A stretch of DNA of 64,000 nucleotides, taken from positions 2,728,001 through 2,792,000 of the forward strand of contig NZ_CP159289.1 in assembly GCF_040448675.1 (NCBI RefSeq), given 5' to 3'. The DNA is from Dyadobacter sp. 676. GTDB taxonomy: Bacteria; Bacteroidota; Bacteroidia; Cytophagales; Spirosomataceae. Shown here piece by piece: positions 56,467 to 64,000 of the stretch. Position numbers and translations under genes: made by a program. Position 1 is the stretch's first letter, and every line of letters starts with the position of its first letter. A model generated the notes under the pieces. That model was not told where the DNA came from. It saw only the letters and a program-made list of their open reading frames with translations, and searched no databases.

Positions 56467-59109
56467 TTATTTAAGCCTCGCCAGCGCCTCTGTCAAAGTC
56501 GCGATCTTCGCTTCGGCGTCGGCCTGTTTCTGGCGCTCTTTTTCGACGATGTCGCCTTTCGCATTCGCCACGAAACGTTCGTTCGAGAGTTTCTTCATGA
56601 CAGAGTCGAGGAACCCTCTCGTATATTCCAGTTCGCGAAGCAGATTTTCACGTTCGGCCTCGACATCCAGCTCGTCGGCAAGGTTCACGAAAAACTCATC
56701 CGACTTCACCCGGAACGAAGTTCCTTCCGCTTCGCCGGTCACATAACGGATGCCCTCCACATTCGCCAGCTTTTCGATCAGCGGCGTCAGTGTATTGTAG
56801 CGCCCGTTCGCCTCGGAACGGATCGCGAGGGGTAATGCAGTTTTAGGACTGATACCTTTCGCATTCCGCAGATTGCGGATCGAGGAAACCAGTTCAAACA
56901 ATATATCAAAGTCGTTCAGCAAAGCCTGGTCAAAATTGCGTGCCTGCGGAAAATGGGCGATACAGATCGAATCGTTCTCACTCCTTTCAATGATATTCTG
57001 CCAGATTTCCTCCGTGATGAAAGGCATAAACGGATGCAATAGACGCATCTGACGATCGAAGAAATCGAGCGTGGAATCGTAGGTAAGCAAATCGATCGGC
57101 TGCTCAAAGCCCGGCTTGATCATTTCGAGGTATTGTGCACAGAAATCGTCCCAAATCAGCTTATAGATCGAGCTTAACGCGTCCGAAATACGGAATTTCG
57201 AGAAATGGTCCTGCACTTCGGCCAGGGTCTGGTTCAGTTTGCTTTCAAACCATTGTACCGCCAGTCGGGAACCTGCCGGGGCTTCGATTTCGGTCGTCAC
57301 GTTCCAGCCTTTTACCAACCGGAACGCATTCCATATTTTGTTTCCGAAATTCCGGCCCTGCTCGATCAGCTTCTCGTCGAACGGAAGATCGTTGCCTGCC
57401 TGGGAACTGAAAAGCATACCTGTACGAATGCTGTCCGCGCCATATTTATCGATGAGTTCAATCGGGTCGGGCGAATTGCCCAGCGACTTCGACATTTTGC
57501 GCCCCAGCTTGTCGCGAACGATGCCCGTCAGGTACACGTTCTTGAACGGATACTGCCCGCGGTACTCGTACCCCGCGATGATCATCCGTGCCACCCAGAA
57601 GAAAAGGATTTCCGGAGCGGTCACGAGGTCATTGGTAGGATAATAATAGTTGACTTCCTCGTTATCGGGCTCCTTGATTCCATTGAAAACCGAGATCGGC
57701 CACAGCCATGACGAAAACCAGGTATCCAGCACGTCGGGATCCTGTGTGAGGTCTTCCTCCGTTAATGCAAAAAGCTGGTATTCGTGCTGTGCCTTGCGCA
57801 GTGCTTCCCGCTTCGACTTCGCCACGATCATCGTGCCATCGTTGAGGTAATAGGCCGGAATGCGGTGGCCCCACCAAAGCTGGCGGCTGATGTTCCAGTC
57901 GCGCACGTTCTCCATCCAGTGGCGGTAGGTATTCTTGAATTTCGCGGGAATCAGTTGCACCGTATCATTCATCACATTTTCGAATGCGGGCTTGCTGATT
58001 TTCTCCATTTTCAAAAACCACTGTTCCGAAAGCCGCGGCTCGATCACCGAGTCCGTCCGCTCCGAATGGCCTACATTCGAACGATATTCTTCCACTTTCA
58101 CCAGGTTGCCCGATTCTTCGAGCATCCTGATAATCTTCTTCCGTGCCACAAAACGCTCTTCGCCTACCAGGATCTGCGCCTTCTCATTCAGGGTCCCGTC
58201 CTCATTCAACAAATCGATAACGGGCAGGTTATGGCGCTTTCCAAGCTCATAGTCGTTGGTATCATGCGCGGGCGTCACTTTCAAACAGCCCGTTCCGAAC
58301 TCCATTTCCACATAATCGTCGGCAATGATCGGAATGGCGCGGTTGATCAAGGGAATCAGCACCTTTTTCCCGATCAGATGCTGGTAACGTTCGTCCGCCG
58401 GGTTCACGCAAATCGCCACGTCCGCCATAATGGTCTCCGGCCGCGTAGTAGCAATCGTAACCCCTTCCTCCATATTCCCTCCTCCGTTCTCTTCTTCCAG
58501 AGGATACCGCAGATAAACCAGCTTCTGGTTCACCTCCTTCATGATCACCTCCTCGTCGGACACGGTCGTACGCGCCTGCGGGTCCCAGTTCACCATCCGG
58601 TGGCCGCGGTATATTTCTCCCTTATTATAAAGGTCAATAAAAACGTCGATCACCGAATCGTACAAATCCGGTTCCATGGTGAAGCGCGTACGGTCCCAGT
58701 CGCAGGAAGCACCGAGCTTACGCAGCTGTTTCAGGATAATGCCCCCGTATTTGTGGGTCCACTCCCAGCAATATTCGAGAAATTCCCCGCGGGTAAGGTC
58801 CCGCTTGCTGATTCCGCGCTCTTTGAGCATTGCTACCACTTTCGCTTCGGTAGCGATGGACGCGTGGTCGGTACCGGGTACCCAGCACGCTTCCCTGCCT
58901 TCCATCCGGGCCTTGCGCACCAGAATGTCCTGAATGGTATTATTGAGCATATGCCCCATGTGCAGCACGCCGGTCACGTTCGGCGGCGGGATCACGATGG
59001 TGTAGGGTTCCTTGTCGGGATTGGGTTTCGACTGAAAGAACTTGTTCTCAATCCAGTAGGAGTACCATTTATCCTCTATCTCCTGAGGGGCATAAGTTTT
59101 GGAAATCAT
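56467..59109 (-). CDS. valS: Valyl-tRNA synthetase
   Basis: An 880-residue class I aminoacyl-tRNA synthetase that charges tRNA-Val. The HIGH-type motif is PPPNVTGVLHMGHMLNNTIQ, the KMSKS motif is KLGRKMSKSLGNSPDPIELI, and WVPGTDHASIATEAKV and RRTVSDEE-type editing-domain segments (GVTIATTRPETIMADVAICV) are present. The C-terminal coiled coil, from about residue 815, is rich in Glu, Arg and Lys (ELEYTRGFLDSVMKKLSNER). The length is typical. It is a single transcription unit with a terminator. Confidence 0.97.
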   Translation of the reverse strand: MISKTYAPQEIEDKWYSYWIENKFFQSKPNPDKEPYTIVIPPPNVTGVLHMGHMLNNTIQDILVRKARMEGREACWVPGTDHASIATEAKVVAMLKERGISKRDLTRGEFLEYCWEWTHKYGGIILKQLRKLGASCDWDRTRFTMEPDLYDSVIDVFIDLYNKGEIYRGHRMVNWDPQARTTVSDEEVIMKEVNQKLVYLRYPLEEENGGGNMEEGVTIATTRPETIMADVAICVNPADERYQHLIGKKVLIPLINRAIPIIADDYVEMEFGTGCLKVTPAHDTNDYELGKRHNLPVIDLLNEDGTLNEKAQILVGEERFVARKKIIRMLEESGNLVKVEEYRSNVGHSERTDSVIEPRLSEQWFLKMEKISKPAFENVMNDTVQLIPAKFKNTYRHWMENVRDWNISRQLWWGHRIPAYYLNDGTMIVAKSKREALRKAQHEYQLFALTEEDLTQDPDVLDTWFSSWLWPISVFNGIKEPDNEEVNYYYPTNDLVTAPEILFFWVARMIIAGYEYRGQYPFKNVYLTGIVRDKLGRKMSKSLGNSPDPIELIDKYGADSIRTGMLFSSQAGNDLPFDEKLIEQGRNFGNKIWNAFRLVKGWNVTTEIEAPAGSRLAVQWFESKLNQTLAEVQDHFSKFRISDALSSIYKLIWDDFCAQYLEMIKPGFEQPIDLLTYDSTLDFFDRQMRLLHPFMPFITEEIWQNIIERSENDSICIAHFPQARNFDQALLNDFDILFELVSSIRNLRNAKGISPKTALPLAIRSEANGRYNTLTPLIEKLANVEGIRYVTGEAEGTSFRVKSDEFFVNLADELDVEAERENLLRELEYTRGFLDSVMKKLSNERFVANAKGDIVEKERQKQADAEAKIATLTEALARLK

Positions 59110-59189
59110 TTTGCGTGTTCAGAAATTTACCGTAACTGTCGGTTAGTCATCTTAAAAAGACGGCAAGTTAGCGGTTACGGGCGATATTT

Positions 59190-61019
59190 CTAAACTATTT
59201 GCTCCTCTTTGCGGACCGGCAGCCAGATCGTAAATGTGCTTCCTTCACCTGGTTTACTTTGCAGGCGAACCGTGCCGTCATGCGCTTCCACCATTTTTTT
59301 GACATAACTCAATCCAAGCCCGAAGCCTTTCACGTCATGCAAATTACCCGTAGGCACACGATAGAATGTGTCGAATACCCGCTGCTGCTGCTCACGGCTC
59401 ATGCCAATGCCCTTGTCGGCAATGGCGATCGCAATGCCCCCGTTCTCGTTCCGGGTTGTGATAGTTAAATGAAGCTTTTCAGGCGAGTATTTGATCGCAT
59501 TGTCGATCAGGTTATTCAAAATATTGGAGATATGCACTTCATCGGCCGCCACTACGTCTTCTTCCGCATCGAAATTCAGGTCGACTTCCCCTTCTTTCTG
59601 CTCTATCTGCACGCTCTGTCCATTGAGCGCCTTGCCGATCAGGTCATGAATATTGGCATCGGTGATTTTCAGTTTCACATGGCCCTTGTCGAGCAGCGCC
59701 ATTTGCAATACCTTCTCTACATGTGTTCCGAGCCGTTTGTTCTCCTCCCGGATAATTCCCAGATAGCGATCCAGGCGCGCGCCCTTCGGACTGCCTACCA
59801 GTGACGCCGAATTTTCCTGCGCCATTTCCGCTGCCAATGCAATGGTTGAAATGGGCGTTTTAAATTCGTGGGTCATGTTGTTAATGAAGTCGTTTTTGAT
59901 ATCCGAAAGTTTTTTCTGTCGAAGGATAGTCGTCACGGCCATATAAAAACAGGCCATGATCACAACGATCAGTACCCCGGAGCCTCCGAACATTACGCTC
60001 ATATTGCTCAGAATATATCGCTGCTGGTCGGGGAAGAACACGTATAATGCATTCTGGGCGCCCAGCGTCTCATTGGGGAAAAGCGACGCCTTGTAGGATT
60101 TTTCTTCCCACTCGCGCGGCCGCATGCTCACGGTCGAAAAAATAAGGCTGTCCGCCGACTGGCCGCGCACCGCAAATTCATAAGGTAGAGTCACACCGTT
60201 CTGAACGAGCTGTTTTTTCAACAACGTGTCCAGTAAAAAGCGGTTCACGCGCTGTTCGATCGGTCTTTTGGTATAAATAAAATCCTTCATGACCTCTTTC
60301 AGCAGTTCGGCGCGGTCGGGCTCCGCCGTGGCTATCACCGCCCTGGATTTCTGCCTGGCTCCTTTTACGTGGTCCGGCAATGCTACCTTCCTGTTCGCTG
60401 TATTGCCCGAAACAGAGTCTTTTTTCACCCAGTCGCCGCCCTTCCTGCGAATTGCCGGATCGCCCATTCCGCGCATTGCATTACCCAGGCGGCGTTCGTC
60501 ATCCAGCCTTCGGCGCATAAATTCGTCGATGCCGGCCATACCATATTGCTGGGCCTGGAAAAATTCTTCGATGATCCGCTGCTGATGATCGACCATCACC
60601 CTGAAATTGGGACTCAGCACATCCGTGGGTACCGCCTCGGTAATAATCTGGTAGTGGATCTCCTCCCCGTTCGGGCCAATAGCGATTTCCATCCGGGGCT
60701 GAATGCGGGGAGCCGCCTCGTGGACAGGCGCCTTGGGCGCGGGAGGGGCCGTCCGTTTCACAGGCATGTCGCGCAGCTGGGCAATGCGGTCGAGCTTGCT
60801 TTTCTGTTGCTCGGCCTCGATGCGGCGTTGCAGCAGGTACATCATTTCCTGCTTTTCCAACCGGTGCACCACCTGCTGGACCGATTCAGAAACCTTCTGG
60901 TTGAACTGGTCATTCCGTATCGCGATCGCCTCCCTGATCCAGTACCATTGAAAGCCGATCAGCCCGATCAAAGCCAGGCACATCAGCCCTACGATAATTT
61001 GTATTTTCCGCTTGGTCAT
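59190..61019 (-). CDS. Sensor histidine kinase
   Basis: A 609-residue membrane kinase from the ATG at 61019 (MTKRKIQIIVGLMCLALIGL). The longer frame from 61118 adds a region without signal character. The first membrane helix is at about 7-27, the second around 355-375 (GVLIVVIMACFYMAVTTIL). Between them lies a large periplasmic sensor domain rich in Pro, Arg, Gln and Met. The H-box is NNMTHEFKTPISTIALAAEM, the N-box is NLIDNAIKYSPEKL, and the G boxes are IAIADKGIGM and GFGLGLSYVKKMV. No response-regulator gene is adjacent. It is divergent from the charged secreted protein gene at 61189. Confidence 0.93.
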   Translation of the reverse strand: MTKRKIQIIVGLMCLALIGLIGFQWYWIREAIAIRNDQFNQKVSESVQQVVHRLEKQEMMYLLQRRIEAEQQKSKLDRIAQLRDMPVKRTAPPAPKAPVHEAAPRIQPRMEIAIGPNGEEIHYQIITEAVPTDVLSPNFRVMVDHQQRIIEEFFQAQQYGMAGIDEFMRRRLDDERRLGNAMRGMGDPAIRRKGGDWVKKDSVSGNTANRKVALPDHVKGARQKSRAVIATAEPDRAELLKEVMKDFIYTKRPIEQRVNRFLLDTLLKKQLVQNGVTLPYEFAVRGQSADSLIFSTVSMRPREWEEKSYKASLFPNETLGAQNALYVFFPDQQRYILSNMSVMFGGSGVLIVVIMACFYMAVTTILRQKKLSDIKNDFINNMTHEFKTPISTIALAAEMAQENSASLVGSPKGARLDRYLGIIREENKRLGTHVEKVLQMALLDKGHVKLKITDANIHDLIGKALNGQSVQIEQKEGEVDLNFDAEEDVVAADEVHISNILNNLIDNAIKYSPEKLHLTITTRNENGGIAIAIADKGIGMSREQQQRVFDTFYRVPTGNLHDVKGFGLGLSYVKKMVEAHDGTVRLQSKPGEGSTFTIWLPVRKEEQIV

Positions 61020-61188
61020 ATATTTCCACCTCCTGTGTGCAACGCGGGCAACCCTCCGCCCGACATTTGCCAAAAACAAATTTAATGTTTCGCCCCCGGC
61101 CAAAGGTGTTTTTAACATTATTTAACAGCGCCCCAAGCAACATAGCCATGGTTTTGCAATTCATTCAGACTCAAAACAAAAAAAGCTT

Positions 61189-62019
61189 ATGAAAACTGTT
61201 TCAATTCAAAAACTGACATGGTCGCTGCTGCTTGTGGCGGCTCCCGCATTGCTATCCGTTGTACAGGCGCAATCCGACAAAAAGCCCGACGCCGACAAGA
61301 AGACGAGTATCCGGATCCGGGTCAGCGAGGACGATAACGGCAAAGTCCGGGACATTGAAAAAAATTACGAGGTAGGCGCGATGACCGACGATGAAAGACA
61401 AAAATTCATCGACAAAGTGCTCGATTCGTTGAATGTGGACAAGAAACGGAAACAAACCATTTCGATCACCGTCGACGACGGCGGCGATGGTGTGATAGCT
61501 GCGAGAAAGCGCAAAAAGGTAATCGTCGATCACCGCGATCCGCGCGAACCGATGGCCTTCCACTGGGACGGGAATTTCAAGTATGACCTCGACTGGGATT
61601 CGGAAAAATTCAGCGAGAACATGAAAAAGATCGAGAAGAACTTCGACAGGAACTTCCGCCCGAAGGCAAAGATCATGATGCGCGACATGGAAGATTTCGG
61701 CAGGAATTTCGGTAAAAACTTCGAGTACGCCTGGGATAACCCCGAAAACGGCAAGGCGGCTAGTATCCGCTCATTGAATGCCTATGCGAACAATCCGGCG
61801 GACGACGTGCTTAACCTGCGCTTCAGCGTGCCACAAAAAGGCAATGTAACCGTCACGGTTACCGACACAAAAGGCCGGGAAGTGGGTAAAAAAGAAATAC
61901 ACGAGTTCGAAGGCGAGTATGTAGGCCAGATCGAACTTAAGAAAAATACAAAAGGAACGCTGTTCGTAACGGTGGTTCAGAATGAAGATGGAGCGGTGAA
62001 AAGGGTGGTTATTCCCTGA
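61189..62019 (+). CDS. Secreted, highly charged protein with T9SS-like C-terminal domain
   Basis: A 276-residue protein with a signal peptide (about residues 1-27, ending VVQAQ). Residues 28-120 are rich in Asp, Lys and Arg. The middle has phenylalanine- and Asp-rich segments (FHWDGNFKYDLDWDSEKFSE, FGRNFGKNFEYAWDNPENGK). The last 65 residues (VLNLRFSVPQKGNVTVTVTD, KGREVGKKEIHEFEGEYVGQ, KGTLFVTVVQNEDGAVKRVV) resemble a type A T9SS sorting tail. No enzymatic motif is seen, and I do not recognise the family. It diverges from the sensor kinase, which may control it. A strong terminator follows. Confidence 0.75.
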   Translation: MKTVSIQKLTWSLLLVAAPALLSVVQAQSDKKPDADKKTSIRIRVSEDDNGKVRDIEKNYEVGAMTDDERQKFIDKVLDSLNVDKKRKQTISITVDDGGDGVIAARKRKKVIVDHRDPREPMAFHWDGNFKYDLDWDSEKFSENMKKIEKNFDRNFRPKAKIMMRDMEDFGRNFGKNFEYAWDNPENGKAASIRSLNAYANNPADDVLNLRFSVPQKGNVTVTVTDTKGREVGKKEIHEFEGEYVGQIELKKNTKGTLFVTVVQNEDGAVKRVVIP

Positions 62020-62042
62020 TTGGGGCCACTTTTACGATAGCG

Positions 62043-62077
62043 AATCCCCTTTACCGGAAACGATAAAGGGGATTTTT
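62043..62077 (+). terminator. Rho-independent terminator after the secreted protein gene
   Basis: A perfect 11-bp stem (AATCCCCTTTA at 62043-62053, TAAAGGGGATT at 62064-62074) with a T tract, 23 bp after the stop codon. Confidence 0.92.
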
Positions 62078-62123
62078 GTTGTAAAAATTATGCAACAATT
62101 TCGCCGACATATAGTAAGAGTTG

Positions 62124-62131
62124 TAAATTTG
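62124..62131 (+). promoter_or_regulatory. -7 promoter element for adk
   Basis: TAAATTTG fits TAnnTTTG, 46 bp upstream of the adk start codon and after the preceding terminator. Confidence 0.5.
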
Positions 62132-62177
62132 CCGCAAATTCACCATTTCTACCTCGACATCAATTTTTGAAGCAACT

Positions 62178-62750
62178 ATGCTGAATCTTATACTGTTTGG
62201 CCCTCCGGGAGCCGGGAAAGGTACCCAAAGTGAAAAAATAATTGCAAAATACAATTTGATCCACCTTTCGACAGGAGATCTGCTGCGCTCGGAAATTCAG
62301 GCCGGTACCGAACTCGGGCTGAAAGCCAAAACATTGATGGACCAGGGAATCCTTGTGCCCGACGAGGTGGTGATCGGCATGATCGACAACAAGTTGAGAG
62401 AGCACCGCGACGCGGCCGGCTTTATTTTCGACGGTTTTCCGAGAACCGTAAAGCAAGCCGAAGCGCTCGATCAATTGCTGGCGAGCTACAATGAAAGCAT
62501 TTCGGTAATGGTTGCACTGTCTGTCAACGACGACGAACTGCTGGCCCGGCTCCTGAACCGTGGCAAGACTTCCGGCCGCCCCGACGACCAGAACGAAGAG
62601 CTGATCGCCAAGCGCATTCAGGAATACAACAGCAAAACCAAGCCAGTGGCTGACTACTATCAGGGCCAGGGCAAGTTTGTTGCCATCAACGGAATAGGTG
62701 AAATCGATTTTATCTTCGGGGAAATCTCGAAGGCGATCGAAGCTGCCTGA
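62178..62750 (+). CDS. adk: Adenylate kinase
   Basis: A 190-residue nucleotide kinase that interconverts ATP plus AMP with two ADP. The P-loop is [14 protein letters not shown] (about residues 8-21). AMP-site segments [14 protein letters not shown] and the conserved [15 protein letters not shown] follow. The LID region [20 protein letters not shown] is short, without the zinc-binding or long LID insertion. It lies 23 bp before obg on the same strand, so the two are probably co-transcribed. Confidence 0.97.
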   Translation: MLNLILFGPPGAGKGTQSEKIIAKYNLIHLSTGDLLRSEIQAGTELGLKAKTLMDQGILVPDEVVIGMIDNKLREHRDAAGFIFDGFPRTVKQAEALDQLLASYNESISVMVALSVNDDELLARLLNRGKTSGRPDDQNEELIAKRIQEYNSKTKPVADYYQGQGKFVAINGIGEIDFIFGEISKAIEAA

Positions 62751-62773
62751 ATTTTATTTTCACTATACCCACT

Positions 62774-63781
62774 ATGGCCTCCTCCAACTTCATCGATTAC
62801 GTAAAAATCAATGCGCGCTCCGGCAACGGCGGTGCCGGCTCCATGCATTTCAGGCGTGAAAAGCACGTGGAAAAAGGCGGACCGGATGGCGGCGACGGCG
62901 GGCGTGGCGGGCACGTGATCCTCAAAGGCAATGCTCAGCTCTGGACATTGCTTCATTTAAAATATACCAAACACGTAAAAGCATTCGACGGCAAAGGCGG
63001 CGAAGGCGGCCGGCGAACCGGCGCGATCGGAAAGGATATTATCCTGGAAGTCCCGCTGGGCACGACGGCGAAAAATGCCGAAACCGGCGAGCAGCTTTTC
63101 GAAATCACCGAAGACGGGCAGGAAATGATCCTGCTTCGCGGCGGCCGGGGGGGACTTGGAAACGACCACTTCAAGTCGGCGACCAATCAAACCCCGCAAT
63201 ATGCCCAGCCTGGCGAACCCGGTAAGGAAGAATGGTTCATCCTGGAACTGAAAGTATTGGCCGATGTGGGCCTGGTCGGCTTCCCTAACGCCGGTAAATC
63301 CACATTACTTTCCGCAGTTTCGGCCGCCAGACCGGAAATTGCCGACTATCCCTTCACGACGCTGGTGCCTAACCTGGGCGTGGTACCCTACCGCGATTAC
63401 AAATCCTTTGTCATGGCGGACATTCCGGGGATTATCGAGGGCGCTTCACAGGGCAAAGGACTTGGATTACGCTTCTTGCGCCATATCGAACGCAATTCTA
63501 TCCTTCTTTTTCTGGTACCTGCGAGCAGCGAAAACATCGAGGCAGAATACCAGACGCTCGTCCAGGAGCTTCGCCTGTACAACCCTTCACTACTGGACAA
63601 AAAACGTATTCTGGCCATTTCCAAAATGGACCTGCTCACTGATGAAGAGCGGGTTACACTTCGGCAAAATCTACCAAACGGCATCCCGACACTCCTGATT
63701 TCTGCAGTTACCCAAGAAGGCATTGAACAATTAAAAGATAAAATATGGGAACTGATCAATTCGCCGTTTCCCGTACAATAA
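62774..63781 (+). CDS. obg: GTPase Obg/CgtA
   Basis: A 335-residue GTPase needed for large ribosomal subunit maturation and stress control. The glycine-rich Obg fold (about residues 1-158) has [20 protein letters not shown] and [16 protein letters not shown]. The G domain has G1 [14 protein letters not shown] (about 168-181), [14 protein letters not shown]3 DIPGIIEGA, and G4 ISKMD. The C-terminal OCT domain is absent, as often in Bacteroidota. A G7 run inside the gene (63147-63153) does not break the frame, unlike those elsewhere in the window. Confidence 0.97.
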   Translation: MASSNFIDYVKINARSGNGGAGSMHFRREKHVEKGGPDGGDGGRGGHVILKGNAQLWTLLHLKYTKHVKAFDGKGGEGGRRTGAIGKDIILEVPLGTTAKNAETGEQLFEITEDGQEMILLRGGRGGLGNDHFKSATNQTPQYAQPGEPGKEEWFILELKVLADVGLVGFPNAGKSTLLSAVSAARPEIADYPFTTLVPNLGVVPYRDYKSFVMADIPGIIEGASQGKGLGLRFLRHIERNSILLFLVPASSENIEAEYQTLVQELRLYNPSLLDKKRILAISKMDLLTDEERVTLRQNLPNGIPTLLISAVTQEGIEQLKDKIWELINSPFPVQ

Positions 63782-63856
63782 TAAATTCTTGAATGAGGCA
63801 ACCTTTCGGTGCAAATTGTGTGTCCAACTAGTTATTTCCCTGAATTTACAGTCACC

Positions 63857-64000
63857 ATGAGACACAATCTACCGTATTTGTATTGGGTAGTATTTAGTAT
63901 TATTTCTTTTACCGCACACGGACAGATCAGTATCGACTTCCCCTCCGATCGCGCCGTTTTTCAGCGTGATAAAAATAATAAAGCCAATATCTACATCGCG
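63857..64000 (+). CDS. Secreted protein, N-terminal fragment (cut by window edge)
   Basis: Only 48 codons are present. A signal peptide (MRHNLPYLYWVVFSIISFTA, ending HGQ) is followed by ISIDFPSDRAVFQRDKNNKA and NIYIA. The opening resembles large exported Cytophagales proteins that start with this type of FP-x-R-x-VFQR segment, but I cannot name the family. It lies 75 bp after obg. Confidence 0.6.
   Translation, partial: MRHNLPYLYWVVFSIISFTAHGQISIDFPSDRAVFQRDKNNKANIYIA

Noticed and set aside
57784..59193. A 469-codon open frame on the plus strand opposite valS
   Set aside because: It is antisense to a clear ValRS with all motifs, rich in His, Arg and Phe, and without domains.

Overview
The window looks like chromosomal DNA of a Bacteroidota bacterium of the order Cytophagales, and a Dyadobacter/Spirosomaceae-like organism is my best guess from protein style. 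Supporting signs are promoters of the type TAnnTTTG, type IX secretion (T9SS) C-terminal tails, DUF349, DUF5777, DUF3784 and DUF6702 proteins, a Mpl ligase, a sigma factor paired with a beta-barrel anti-sigma protein, and a TonB receptor paired with a surface lipoprotein. I see no rRNA, tRNA, CRISPR array, prophage or insertion sequence.

Layout. 1-3.7 kb: the 5' end of a type III pantothenate kinase, then a secreted GH2 beta-galactosidase. 3.7-7.8 kb (minus strand): a Rieske/DUF5777/YceI operon, then an ECF sigma factor overlapping a protein predicted to span both membranes and act as its anti-sigma factor. 8-17.6 kb (plus): acyltransferase, MsbA-like exporter, membrane MutS-family ATPase, RseP, DUF6702 and Lon. 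17.7-27.1 kb: hexuronate catabolism (UxaB-type reductase, Eda, KdgK, UxaC, UxuA) with a LacI regulator and an ECF sigma factor; a DUF3784 protein and a Uma2 nuclease lie between. 27-36.4 kb: DUF349, EttA, a T9SS-exported protein that may be an unassigned glycoside hydrolase, Mpl, a LOG-family protein and an OmpA/PD40 protein. 36.4-42 kb (minus): acyltransferase, membrane-bound AraC regulator, cytochrome oxidase subunit III, IspE and an M28 peptidase. 42.2-49.6 kb: XylB, SSB, a zinc-ribbon protein, an aldo/keto reductase, a DUF3365-like protein, RF1, thioredoxin, glyoxalase and an EamA transporter. 49.6-52.9 kb: cobalamin riboswitch, BtuB-like receptor and a BtuG-like beta-propeller lipoprotein. 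53-64 kb: TPR protein, DEAD-box helicase, fructose-bisphosphatase, ValRS, a sensor kinase with a divergent secreted protein, Adk, Obg and the start of another secreted protein.

How the genes work together. The hexuronate enzymes convert glucuronate or galacturonate through 2-keto-3-deoxygluconate to pyruvate and glyceraldehyde 3-phosphate. XylB, the secreted beta-galactosidase and the candidate hydrolase suggest life on plant polysaccharides. The riboswitch and receptor pair form a B12 uptake locus.

A caution for any user: at least eight genes are broken by one-base length changes, mostly in homopolymers of 6-7 bases (lacZ, DUF3784, Uma2, ettA, acyltransferase, xylB, DUF3365-like, fbp). All become full-length family members after correcting one base (two in lacZ and the DUF3365-like gene). 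I read these mainly as sequencing or assembly errors and annotate the restored genes.
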